Of a stretch of 64,000 nt of DNA, positions 44,184 through 52,222 are shown piece after piece (the stretch's first letter is position 1; each line of letters opens with the position of its first letter). Origin of the DNA: Pseudooceanicola nitratireducens (GTDB lineage: Bacteria > Pseudomonadota > Alphaproteobacteria > Rhodobacterales > Rhodobacteraceae); NCBI RefSeq assembly GCF_900109195.1, contig NZ_FNZG01000004.1, positions 248,001-312,000 of the forward strand. The letters are read 5' to 3'. Made by a program: the position numbers and the translations under genes. A model generated the notes under the pieces. That model ran no database searches, had not been told where the DNA came from, and saw only the letters and a list, made by a program, of their open reading frames with translations.

Positions 44184-45604
44184 AAGCGCGGCACCGGTTC
44201 AGCCTGACCCCGCTTCGCTTTGCCCCGCTTGCCTTCGCCCTGTCCGCCTGTATCGGCCCCATGACCTCGCCCGAGGGCGGTGTCTCGGGCCTTCCGGTCT
44301 CGGACGAAATGCCAAGCCGTGCCGCGCAGGTGTCCCTGCCGGTGCTGCCGCCGATGAAGGTCTTCGCCGGCTCTGCACCGCTTGCACCGACGCGCGCCAA
44401 TGCCGAGATCGCGCAGGATTTCATGGACCTGTCGTTCCGGCTGGAATCCGGCCGCAGCCTGCCTGTGCTGACCCGCTTCGAAGGCCCGATCCGCATTGCC
44501 GTCACCGGTGCGCCCGCCCCGGGCATGACCGATGACCTGCGCCGCCTGGTCACTCGGCTGCGGACCGAGGCCGGGCTGGATCTGGATTTCGGCACCGGTG
44601 CGAACCAGATCACGGTCCAGGCGGTGTCCAGCAAGAAGATCCGCCAGTACCTGCCCGATGCCGCCTGTTTCGTGGTGCCCGGGATCACAAGCCTGGAGCA
44701 GTATCACGCCGCGCGCCGCCGGGGCGACACCGACTGGGCGCAGCTGCAGCAGCGTGACCGCATCGCGATCTTCGTGCCCAATGACGTCAGCCCGCAGGAA
44801 AGCCGCGACTGCCTGCACGAGGAACTGGCCCAGGCGCTTGGCCCCCTGAATGATCTGTACCGGCTGCCCGACAGCACCTTCAACGACGACAACATGAACA
44901 CGGTCCTGACCGGGTTCGACATGCTGATCCTGCGGGCGACCTATGCGCCAGAACTGCGGTCAGGCATGACGCGCGACCAGGTGGCCCGCCGCCTGCCCGC
45001 CCTGCTGGCGCGGCTGAACCCCGAAGGTCAGCGCCGCGCGGCGCGGCCTCTGCCGCCCACGCCCGCCGCCTGGATCGAGGCCGTGCAGGCCGCGCTTGGA
45101 CCCAAGGGCAATATCGCCGCCCGCACCGCCGCCGCGAACCGCGCCCTGGTGATCGCCCGCAGCGAAGGCTGGCAGGACCACCGCCTGGCGTTTTCGCATT
45201 TCACCGTGGCGCGCCTGGTGCAAAGCTTTGACCGCGACACCGCCTTTGCCCATCTGACCCGCGCCCTGCGGATCTATCGCGCCCGCCCCGAAACCGCGCC
45301 CCATGCAGCCCATGTGGCGGCCCAGCTGGCCGCCCATGCGATCCACGGCGGCGACGGCGACATGGCGCTGGCGCTTCTTGATGGGCAGGAGGGCGTCGCC
45401 CGCCGGTCCGAGAATGCGGCCCTTCTGGCCTCGGTCCAGATGCTGCGCGCCGAGGCGCTCGAGCTGACGGGACGTCCCCAGGATGCGGGCAGCGTGCGTC
45501 TGGACAGTCTGGGTTGGGCACGCTACGGGTTTGGCCCGGATTGGGCCGTGCGGGCAAAGCTGAACGAGATCTCGGCCCTGCGACCCGCCAGCGTAAGGGG
45601 CTGA
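44180..45604 (+). CDS. DUF2927 lipoprotein
   Basis: This 474-residue protein starts at a GTG overlapping the previous stop. A lipoprotein signal ends in lipobox LSAC with C24. The DUF2927 region (about 75-260) includes TRFEGPIRIAVTG and the conserved CLHEELAQALGPLNDLYRLPDS segment, whose HEE resembles a metalloprotease-like helix (inference). The C-terminal third (about 320-460) is Ala-rich, helical and TPR-like. It is probably anchored in the periplasmic face of a membrane. Function unknown. Confidence 0.85.
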   Translation: MKARHRFSLTPLRFAPLAFALSACIGPMTSPEGGVSGLPVSDEMPSRAAQVSLPVLPPMKVFAGSAPLAPTRANAEIAQDFMDLSFRLESGRSLPVLTRFEGPIRIAVTGAPAPGMTDDLRRLVTRLRTEAGLDLDFGTGANQITVQAVSSKKIRQYLPDAACFVVPGITSLEQYHAARRRGDTDWAQLQQRDRIAIFVPNDVSPQESRDCLHEELAQALGPLNDLYRLPDSTFNDDNMNTVLTGFDMLILRATYAPELRSGMTRDQVARRLPALLARLNPEGQRRAARPLPPTPAAWIEAVQAALGPKGNIAARTAAANRALVIARSEGWQDHRLAFSHFTVARLVQSFDRDTAFAHLTRALRIYRARPETAPHAAHVAAQLAAHAIHGGDGDMALALLDGQEGVARRSENAALLASVQMLRAEALELTGRPQDAGSVRLDSLGWARYGFGPDWAVRAKLNEISALRPASVRG

Positions 45605-45623
45605 GCCCCTGGAAAGGCCGACC

Positions 45624-45791
45624 ATGATCATTCTCATCGCACTCATCGCCGGCGCGGTCTTTGGCGCACTGCGGGCCCGCCGCCGCAAGGGGCGCACTGC
45701 GGACATCGTGCAATATGCCATCGTGCATGCACTGATGTTCGGCCTGATCGCGCTGTTCGTGACGCTGATCCTGGATCGCACCGTCTTCTGA
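45624..45791 (+). CDS. small membrane protein (55 residues)
   Basis: This is a short ORF, MIILIALIAGAVFGALRARR to the C-terminal LILDRTVF, with two hydrophobic helices (about residues 1-15 and 32-49) separated by a basic RARRRKGR loop. Its ATG lies 19 bases after the DUF2927 stop and is preceded by GGAAAGG, so it is probably the last gene of the GNAT-DUF2927 unit. Its family is unknown. Confidence 0.7.
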   Translation: MIILIALIAGAVFGALRARRRKGRTADIVQYAIVHALMFGLIALFVTLILDRTVF

Positions 45792-45952
45792 TCGCGCCCT
45801 CACTGCCTGACACCCGCATGGCCCTTCGGGGCCCTGCACCGCGCTTGACGCACGGGTCTTATCACACGGCTCTTATCTCACTGCGCCCTATGGCATCCCC
45901 CGGATCGGGCTGCTAGGCTCCGCTGCAAACGTTTCCAAGAACGGATGCCGCG

Positions 45953-47137
45953 ATGTTCATCCCCTTTTTCCAAAACCTGCGCGACCATGCCGTGCCGGTC
46001 TCCCTGCGCGAATACCTCAGCTTCCTGGAAGCCCTGCGCGCCGATCTGATCACCTATGATCCCGAAGGTTTCTACTACCTCGCCCGCTCGGCCATGGTGA
46101 AGGACGAACGCAACCTCGACAAATTCGACGTGGCCTTCGCCAAGACCTTCGAAGGGCTTGACCAGATCACCCTGGACCAGGTGATGGAAAAGGTCGACCT
46201 GCCCGCGGACTGGCTGCACTCCATGGCGGAAAAGCACCTGAGCGAAGAAGAAAAAGCCGAGATCGAGGCGCTCGGCGGTTTCGAGAAACTGATGGAGACG
46301 CTGAAAAAGCGGCTCGAGGAACAGAAGAAACGCCACCAGGGCGGCAACAAGTGGATCGGCACCGGCGGCACCTCTCCCTTCGGGGCGGATGGCTACAACC
46401 CCGAAGGCGTGCGCATCGGCCAGGAGAAATCCCGCCACCAGCGCGCCGTGAAGGTCTGGGACAAGCGCGAGTTCAAGAACTTCGACGACAAGGTGGAACT
46501 GGGCACCCGCAACATCAAGGTAGCCTTGAAACGTCTGCGCAAATGGGCCCGCGACGGGGCGCATGAAGAACTCGACCTGAATGGCACGATCCGCGCCACG
46601 GCCGAACACGGCTATCTCGACGTGAAGACCCGGCCGGAACGGCGCAACGCGGTCAAGGTGCTGCTGTTCCTCGATGTCGGCGGCTCCATGGACCCGCATA
46701 TCAAGGTGGTCGAGGAACTCTTCTCCGCCGCCAAGTCCGAATTCAAGCACCTGGAACATTTCTACTTCCACAACTGCCTGTACGAAGGCGTCTGGCGCGA
46801 CAACAAACGGCGCTGGACCGAACAGACCCCGACCTGGGAAATACTCAGAACTTATGGTCCGGATTACAAATGCATCTTCGTGGGCGACGCCTCGATGTCG
46901 CCCTATGAAATCGCCTATCCCGGCGGGGCCAATGAACATTGGAACGAAGAGGCCGGCCAGGTCTGGCTGGAACGCTGCCGCAACCAGTGGTCGTCCAGCC
47001 TCTGGATCAACCCGGTGCCGGAAAAATACTGGTCCTACACCCAGTCCATCAAGATGATCAAAGAGATCTTCGAGGAAAACATGGTCCCCATGACCCTCGC
47101 CGGCCTGGAAAAGGGCATGAAGGACCTCACCCGCTGA
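45953..47137 (+). CDS. CoxE-like VWA-domain protein, probable MoxR partner
   Basis: The protein has 394 residues. The N-terminal half is helical and charged. The C-terminal half is a von Willebrand A domain starting KVLLFLDVGGSMDPH, a DxxxS-type metal site in which DVGGS replaces the usual DxSxS. FVGDASMSPYEI is the second metal loop. VWA proteins of the CoxE type work with MoxR AAA+ ATPases in maturing large enzymes such as CO dehydrogenase, but no such enzyme is in the window. The MoxR gene lies 2.6 kb upstream on the same strand. Confidence 0.88.
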   Translation: MFIPFFQNLRDHAVPVSLREYLSFLEALRADLITYDPEGFYYLARSAMVKDERNLDKFDVAFAKTFEGLDQITLDQVMEKVDLPADWLHSMAEKHLSEEEKAEIEALGGFEKLMETLKKRLEEQKKRHQGGNKWIGTGGTSPFGADGYNPEGVRIGQEKSRHQRAVKVWDKREFKNFDDKVELGTRNIKVALKRLRKWARDGAHEELDLNGTIRATAEHGYLDVKTRPERRNAVKVLLFLDVGGSMDPHIKVVEELFSAAKSEFKHLEHFYFHNCLYEGVWRDNKRRWTEQTPTWEILRTYGPDYKCIFVGDASMSPYEIAYPGGANEHWNEEAGQVWLERCRNQWSSSLWINPVPEKYWSYTQSIKMIKEIFEENMVPMTLAGLEKGMKDLTR

Positions 47138-47170
47138 TCCTCCGCCAGCCGCCCGCGCCGCGCCCCCTTG

Positions 47171-47240
47171 CATCCTCTTGCCAAAAATATCCCGGGGTGA
47201 ATTGGGCCCGCCTGCGGGCCCAAGAGGGGCAGCGCCCCTC
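47171..47240 (+). repeat. short dispersed repeat, copy 2, with two adjacent hairpins
   Basis: CATCCTCTTGCCAAAAATAT followed by CCCGGGG (47171-47197) matches the block at 15856. Two perfect hairpins follow: TTGGGCCCGC/GCGGGCCCAA (47202-47223) and GAGGGGC/GCCCCTC (47224-47240). It lies about 35 bases after the VWA gene and may act in its termination or mRNA stability. Confidence 0.7.
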
Positions 47241-47402
47241 CCCCCTCCGACGCCTCCACACAGTGCCCCCGACAGACCGATGCGCGCCGCCCGCCCAAAC
47301 GCAGCTCTTGAAACCGCTCCGCCCCGCACTCCCTTCTTGGTCAAGACCACGGGTCCACACCCACACAGGCCCATGGGTCACCAGACCATAAAGGAGATCG
47401 AG

Positions 47403-47831
47403 ATGATCAAGAAACACGGCTCTGCCATCTGGACCGGCACCATCCGCGAAGGTTCGGGCAAGGTGAACACACAGTCCGGCGTGCTCAGCAACGTGCGCTA
47501 CGGCTTCAACAAGCGCTTCGGCGACGAACCCGGCACCAACCCGGAAGAACTGGCCGGTGCCGCCCATGCCTCGTGCTTTGCCATGGCGCTGTCGCTGCAG
47601 CTGGAGAACGCCGGGATGGAGGCCGAGGAGCTTGACGCAACCTCGACCGTCTATCTCGACAAGGAAGCGGACGGCTTTGCCATCAAGAAGGTGCACCTGG
47701 ACCTCAAGGCCAGGATCCCCGGTGCCGACGAGGAAAAGTTCCAGGAAGCCGCCGCCGCCGCCAAGGCCGGCTGCCCGATCTCCAAGCTTTTCGCCGGAGC
47801 CGAGATCACGCTGGACGCCAAACTGGTCTGA
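47403..47831 (+). CDS. OsmC-family peroxiredoxin
   Basis: This 142-residue OsmC/Ohr-fold protein has the two redox cysteines in HASCFAMALSLQLE and KAGCPISKLFAGAEITLDA. It reduces organic hydroperoxides. The N-terminal KKHGSAIWTGTIREGSGKV and the Asn-Pro-Glu-Glu-Leu segment are typical of the OsmC rather than the Ohr branch. The ATG at 47403 follows AAAGGAGATC. Confidence 0.93.
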   Translation: MIKKHGSAIWTGTIREGSGKVNTQSGVLSNVRYGFNKRFGDEPGTNPEELAGAAHASCFAMALSLQLENAGMEAEELDATSTVYLDKEADGFAIKKVHLDLKARIPGADEEKFQEAAAAAKAGCPISKLFAGAEITLDAKLV

Positions 47832-47953
47832 TCCCGCTGATCCGACGCTGATCCAGTCCGGGCGATCTGATCGCCCCGATCCGATCGGCCACCAGGCAAT
47901 CAATCAGCAAGGCGCGGCTTGTTCCGACCCGCGCCTTGCCCCATATCTTGCCC

Positions 47954-48637
47954 ATGTTGAAGCTGACCCCGATCCTTCTGGCCATCCTTTATGGTGTCGT
48001 CGCCTGGCATTTCTCGTCCTGGCGGCTGAAGAAGGAGCTGGACGAGAAATCCACCGAACTGGCCGACCCGCGCATTGCCGCGCTGACCAAACGCATGGCC
48101 CAGGCGCTGGATCTGCCGCGCATCCGGGTGCACGTTTATGAGATCGAGCCGGTGAACGGAATGGCCGTTCCGGATGGGCGTATCTTCCTGACGCGCGGAT
48201 TTCTGAACAAATACAACGCGGGCGAGGTCACGGCAGAGGAACTCGCCAGCGTCATCGCACATGAGCTGGGCCATGTGGCGCTGGATCACACGCGGCGGCG
48301 GCTGATCGACTTTTCCGGGCAGAACGCCATGCGGACGGCGCTTGGCATGGTGCTTAGCCGGATCCTTCCGGGCGTGGGCGGCTGGATCGCCGGGCTTCTG
48401 ACATCGCTTCTGGCGGCGCGTCTGTCGCGGTCCGACGAATACGAGGCCGACGCCTATGCCGCCGCCCTGCTGACAAAATCCGGCATCGGGGTCGCGCCGC
48501 AGATCCGCCTGTTCGAGAAGCTGGGTGCGCTGACCGCGTCGAGCCACGGGCGCGCGCCGGCCTGGCTGCTCTCCCACCCCAAGCCCGAGGAACGGATCGC
48601 CGCGATCCGCCAGCTCTCGGACGGTTGGAACGCTTAG
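47954..48637 (+). CDS. M48-family zinc metalloprotease, membrane-anchored
   Basis: This 227-residue protein has an N-terminal hydrophobic anchor (about residues 5-20), the zinc motif HELGH at 103-107 and a downstream third ligand in SDEYEADAYAAAL. It resembles short HtpX/Oma1-like or BepA-core M48 proteases. A second hydrophobic stretch (ILPGVGGWIAGLLTSLLAA) precedes the third ligand. A TTG six codons upstream is an alternative start. It stands alone between OsmC and a luciferase-like enzyme. Confidence 0.88.
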   Translation: MLKLTPILLAILYGVVAWHFSSWRLKKELDEKSTELADPRIAALTKRMAQALDLPRIRVHVYEIEPVNGMAVPDGRIFLTRGFLNKYNAGEVTAEELASVIAHELGHVALDHTRRRLIDFSGQNAMRTALGMVLSRILPGVGGWIAGLLTSLLAARLSRSDEYEADAYAAALLTKSGIGVAPQIRLFEKLGALTASSHGRAPAWLLSHPKPEERIAAIRQLSDGWNA

Positions 48638-48820
48638 CCCCTGCGCTAAGTGTTTGCGGCCCACGCCTGCATCATTGCACAGCGCAGGGGCGCAGTTGCG
48701 CTTGCGCCGGGGTTGGAAGTGCTGTCCCCTGACACGATCTTTCAAGGCCGGGCTTTAACCATTGGGCGGTGAATGCCGAATTGTCCGGGCCCGACGCCCC
48801 TTATCCAGAAGACCCCTGAT

Positions 48821-49822
48821 ATGCGCTATTCCCTGCTAGACCTCGCCCCGATCCCCGAAGGCTCCTCGGCCCGCGAGGCGATCGCCAATTCCGTGTCCCT
48901 TGCACAGTTCGCCGAGGCCCAGGGCTATCACCGCCACTGGCTGGCCGAACATCACAACATGCCCGGCATCGCCTCGTCTGCGACCTCGATCCTGATCGGG
49001 CATATTGCCGGGGCGACCTCTCGTATCCGGGTCGGTTCTGGCGGGGTTATGCTGCCCAACCACGCGCCGTTGGTCATTGCGGAACAATTCGGCACCCTGG
49101 CCGAGATCCACGGCCCCCGCATCGACCTTGGTCTTGGCCGCGCGCCCGGCACCGACATGGAAACCGCCCGTGCCCTGCGCCGCCACATGAGCCAGCAGGA
49201 CACCTTCCCCCGCGACGTGCTCGAACTGATGGCCTATCTCGGCCCGATCGAGGACGGCCAGCGCCTGCGCGCCATCCCCGGCGCCAATACCAATGTTCCG
49301 GTCTGGATCCTGGGATCCTCGCTTTATGGTGCCCAGCTGGCAGCGCATCTGGGGCTGCCCTATGCCTTTGCCTCGCATTTCGCACCCGAGATGCTGGAAG
49401 AGGCCGGAGAGGCCTATCGCCGCGGGTTCCAGCCCTCCGAACATCTGGAAAAGCCGCATTTCATGGTGGCGATGAACGTCTTTGCCGCCGAGACCGAGGA
49501 AGAGGCGCTGTTTCACCAGTCCTCGGCCGTGCTGGGGTTTGCGGCGCTGCGGGCGGGCAACCCCGGCCCGCTGCCCCGCCCGGTCGCGCGGTTGGAGGAC
49601 CACCTGGACCCGGCCTGGATCACCGCCGCGCAAAGCCGGTTCACGGTCAGCGCGATCGGGTCGGAAGAGATGGTCAAGCGGCAGGTTGCGGGTATCCTAG
49701 ATACCTACCAGCCGGACGAGGTCATGGTGAACGCGCAGATCTGGGATCATTCCGCCCGGTTGAAAAGCATCGAGATCGCGGCGCGGGTGTTGCAGGGTCT
49801 TGGGGCGGAAGGGTCGTTCTGA
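48821..49822 (+). CDS. LLM-class flavin-dependent oxidoreductase
   Basis: This 333-residue bacterial-luciferase-like protein is of the MsnO8/YhbW-type subgroup. It opens with [20 protein letters not shown] and has [19 protein letters not shown], the [20 protein letters not shown] segment and [10 protein letters not shown], all typical. It probably uses reduced flavin for an unknown oxidation. The ATG at 48821 gives the standard N-terminus. Confidence 0.9.
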   Translation: MRYSLLDLAPIPEGSSAREAIANSVSLAQFAEAQGYHRHWLAEHHNMPGIASSATSILIGHIAGATSRIRVGSGGVMLPNHAPLVIAEQFGTLAEIHGPRIDLGLGRAPGTDMETARALRRHMSQQDTFPRDVLELMAYLGPIEDGQRLRAIPGANTNVPVWILGSSLYGAQLAAHLGLPYAFASHFAPEMLEEAGEAYRRGFQPSEHLEKPHFMVAMNVFAAETEEEALFHQSSAVLGFAALRAGNPGPLPRPVARLEDHLDPAWITAAQSRFTVSAIGSEEMVKRQVAGILDTYQPDEVMVNAQIWDHSARLKSIEIAARVLQGLGAEGSF

Positions 49823-49909
49823 AATTCGCGTTTCTGTATCGGGTGCGGAGTTCTACACCTGCACCTGGGCCCGATGCAGTTCAATTCAGCCCATACGCCG
49901 ATCAAACGT

Positions 49910-50030
49910 CCCGCCCGGCGGCAACGCCGAGCAGCGCCCGTTGCCCGGCAAGCGATTGCACGCAATCGCTGAGAGGGGCCCGCCCCCATGGGGCGGCGCT
50001 ATTGCGCCACCCACGGACGGACGCTGCCCT
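49910..50030 (-). repeat. dispersed modular palindromic repeat, copy B
   Basis: In reverse orientation this matches the block at 7133-7318: AGGGCAGCG, then GGTGGCGCAATAGCGCCGCC, then CCTCTCAGCGATTGC-GT-GCAATCGCT, then TTGCCGGGCAACGGGCGCTG. It lacks the extra hairpin of copy A. The palindrome stems are identical while the loop base differs (AA versus GT). It occupies most of the 276-base gap between the LLM gene and the PIN gene. Confidence 0.75.
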
Positions 50031-50098
50031 AGTTGATGACCTTAGGCGTCGGGACCGTGTCGACGGTTTTTTCCCGATGAACCCGCCACGCACCGCCC

Positions 50099-50656
50099 CT
50101 AAACCAGCCCGCCCGCCTCAACCGCCTTGCCGAACCGCGGCAGCCGCGCTTTTTTCATCAGGCTGCGCAAGGTCCAGTCGTCCGACGAAAGACGCCGCGC
50201 GGTGGCCAGAACGTCGTCGGCCACGCGGCTCATCACCTCGGGCTGCGCCTCAAAAAAGCCCAGCAAAAGCGTGTCTGGATCGGCGCGGGTCAGCCCTTCC
50301 TCGGCCAGGATGTTGCGCGGGAAATCCTTGGCGTTCATCGTGACGATCCCGTCCGCATGCCCCGCAATCGCTGTGGCCAGAACGTGGATGTCTGCCGGGT
50401 CCGGCAGCCAGAGCCGATTTGTCAGCCCCTCATGCGCAGCCGCGATCCGGGCGCGCGGGAATTGCGTGCCCAGCATGGCGATCTCGCCCCGCGCCTGCGC
50501 CTCTTGCCCCGGTTCGATCCGGGCGGCGGCGCGGGCCCATTCCTCGGTGATACGCTCGGACCAGAGCGGCTGATACAGGCCCGCACGCGCGGCGGCCAGA
50601 AGCACTTCGCGCATCACCGTCGGGTAAAGGACACAGGCGTCGAGGACCAGTTTCAT
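50099..50656 (-). CDS. PIN-domain protein (RSP_2648-like)
   Basis: This 185-residue PIN-fold nuclease has the acidic residues in VLDACVLYP (first Asp), the ERITEEW Glu, DPADIHVLATAI (Asp) and VTMNAKDFP (Asp). This fits the proteobacterial PIN group named after RSP_2648. No antitoxin-like gene precedes it; the upstream neighbour, 13 bases away on the same strand, is an rRNA-methyltransferase-type gene. It may be a solitary toxin or a housekeeping RNA nuclease. Confidence 0.83.
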   Translation of the reverse strand: MKLVLDACVLYPTVMREVLLAAARAGLYQPLWSERITEEWARAAARIEPGQEAQARGEIAMLGTQFPRARIAAAHEGLTNRLWLPDPADIHVLATAIAGHADGIVTMNAKDFPRNILAEEGLTRADPDTLLLGFFEAQPEVMSRVADDVLATARRLSSDDWTLRSLMKKARLPRFGKAVEAGGLV

Positions 50657-50669
50657 CGCCGCCACTCGC

Positions 50670-51872
50670 TTACAGCTGGAAGAACAGAGCCTTGAGGTAG
50701 CCGCTTTCGGCCAGCTGCGGGTGGATCGGGTGATCGGCCCCGGCAAAGCCGGTATGGATCAGCTTGGCGGAACGGCCGGTCTGATACAGCCCCTTGCCAA
50801 TGCCGCGAATGCTGACCTGGCGGAATTTCTCAAGATCCGCGGCATGGGAACAGGAACACAGCCCCAGGTATCCGCCCGGTTTCACCAGTTCCGTCGCCAT
50901 GCGGGCCACGCGTTCATAGGCGCGCAGCCCCTTTTCCAGCGCGGGTTTCGACGGCGCAAAGGCCGGCGGGTCACAGATGACCACGTCGAATTGCGCGCCT
51001 TCCTCGGCCAGGGCGGCGAGCGTGTCAAAGGCGTCGCCCTTGCGGGTGGTCAGCCTGTCGCCCAGCCCGCTTTGCGCCGCGCCCTGGATCGCCAGATCCA
51101 GCGCCGGTTGCGATCCGTCGACGCAAAGCGCGCTTTCCGCGCCGGCGGCCAGAGCCGCAAGGCCGAACCCGCCCACATGGGAAAAGACGTCCAGCACCTT
51201 GGCCCCGCGCGCCAGACCGGCGGCAAAGGCGTGGTTGGGACGCTGGTCATAGAACAGCCCGGTTTTCTGCCCGCCGGTCAGATCCGCCATATAGGTCGCG
51301 CCGTTCATCGGCACGGGCACGGCGGCCTCGGGGGCAGAGCCGCGCAGCACCTTGTCCTGATCGTCCAGCCCTTCCAGGCCGCGCGCCCGTCCGCCGGCGC
51401 TTTTCAGAACGTTGGTGACGCCGGTGACCTGCACCAGCGCGTCGGTCAGGGTTTCCAGATGCACCTCGGCCCAGGCGGCGTTTGGCTGGATCACGGCGGT
51501 GTCGCCGAAACGGTCGATGATGACACCGGGAAAGCCGTCGGCCTCGGCATGGACCAGGCGATAGAACGGCTGGTCAAAAAGCGTTTCGCGCAGCGACAAG
51601 GCGCGGGCGATGCGGGTGGTGAACCACTCGGGCGTGAGTTCGGTCACATCAGCGCTGTCGAGCACCCGGCCGACGATGCGGCTGGCGGTGTTCACGGCGA
51701 CAAGGCCAAGCGGTTCGCGGCCCGCGTCTTCGAGAAGCGCAAGGGATCCCGGCGCGATCGCCTTGGACCGGCGGTCCATCACGAGTTCGTTGTCATAGAC
51801 CCAGGGGTAGCCAAAGCGGATACGGCGGGGGTCCATCTTGGGTTTGAGGCGGAGAATGGGCAGATCTGTCAT
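50670..51872 (-). CDS. class I SAM-dependent rRNA methyltransferase (RlmI-like)
   Basis: The 400-residue protein has an N-terminal PUA-like domain (about 1-75, RRIRFGYPWVYDNELV), a middle RlmI-type domain with EADGFPGVIIDRFGD, and a C-terminal Rossmann methyltransferase (VLDVFSHVGGFGLAALAAGA, catalytic-site motif DVVICDPPAFAPSK, CSCSHA). RlmI methylates C1962 of 23S rRNA (m5C) in E. coli; exact specificity here is inferred. The ATG at 51872 gives the usual N-terminus. Confidence 0.88.
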   Translation of the reverse strand: MTDLPILRLKPKMDPRRIRFGYPWVYDNELVMDRRSKAIAPGSLALLEDAGREPLGLVAVNTASRIVGRVLDSADVTELTPEWFTTRIARALSLRETLFDQPFYRLVHAEADGFPGVIIDRFGDTAVIQPNAAWAEVHLETLTDALVQVTGVTNVLKSAGGRARGLEGLDDQDKVLRGSAPEAAVPVPMNGATYMADLTGGQKTGLFYDQRPNHAFAAGLARGAKVLDVFSHVGGFGLAALAAGAESALCVDGSQPALDLAIQGAAQSGLGDRLTTRKGDAFDTLAALAEEGAQFDVVICDPPAFAPSKPALEKGLRAYERVARMATELVKPGGYLGLCSCSHAADLEKFRQVSIRGIGKGLYQTGRSAKLIHTGFAGADHPIHPQLAESGYLKALFFQL

Positions 51873-51974
51873 GCCCCCCATTAGCCTGTTCTTGGGGGGC
51901 CGGGAAGAGGTGTTGCGTGGGGGATGCAGCAGAACATAGAGCGAGGTCGTCACCGCACGTCAGAGGTCATCGCG

Positions 51975-52078
51975 AAGGGCCGCGGCCGTCCGCGGGTGGC
52001 TGCGAAGCGGCCGCCCAGGGGGGCGGACGGCCGCTGCCCGGCGTCAACGCCGGGCCGGTGCCCCTGTCAAAAGCCCGC
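51975..52078 (+). repeat. dispersed modular palindromic repeat, copy C (middle module missing)
   Basis: AGGGCCGCGGCCGTCCGCGG, GGTGGCTGCGAAGCGGCCGC and then GGCCGCTGCCCGGCG-TCAA-CGCCGGGC match modules 1 and 3 of copy A, but the AGCGATTGC palindrome is absent. It lies in the 350-base gap between the RlmI-like gene and edd, the rest of which holds the edd promoter. Confidence 0.65.
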
Positions 52079-52169
52079 AAAGGCGGGTGATTTAGGCCTT
52101 TCTTCCCACTTCCCCAGCCCCCCAAATCGCCCTACCTTCCCGACACCCCCCGCAAGCTGACGCAACGCC

Positions 52170-52199
52170 ATTGTTACCGCTACCAATGCCTGCTATCCA
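52170..52199 (+). promoter_or_regulatory. edd promoter overlapped by a LacI/GntR-like operator
   Basis: TTGTTA (52171-52176), a 17-base spacer and TATCCA (52194-52199) lie 24 bases before the edd ATG. The 18-base sequence ATTGTTACCGCTACCAAT (52170-52187) is an imperfect palindrome (14 of 18 positions symmetric) with a central CG, the style of LacI-family operators. It is close to the TGTTACC-type site of E. coli GntR, which controls gluconate and edd-eda genes. It covers the -35 box, so binding would repress. Confidence 0.6.
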
Positions 52200-52222
52200 C
52201 GCGCCAGGAACAGGAGACGCCG

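Noticed and set aside
48637-48691. An 11-bp inverted repeat GCCCCTGCGCT/AGCGCAGGGGC starting at the stop codon of the M48 gene, as a terminator
   Set aside because: The loop is 33 bases and no T-run follows. It is noted only as a possible structure.
50099-50656. A toxin-antitoxin module around the PIN gene
   Set aside because: No small DNA-binding antitoxin frame was found directly upstream or downstream; only the methyltransferase is adjacent.
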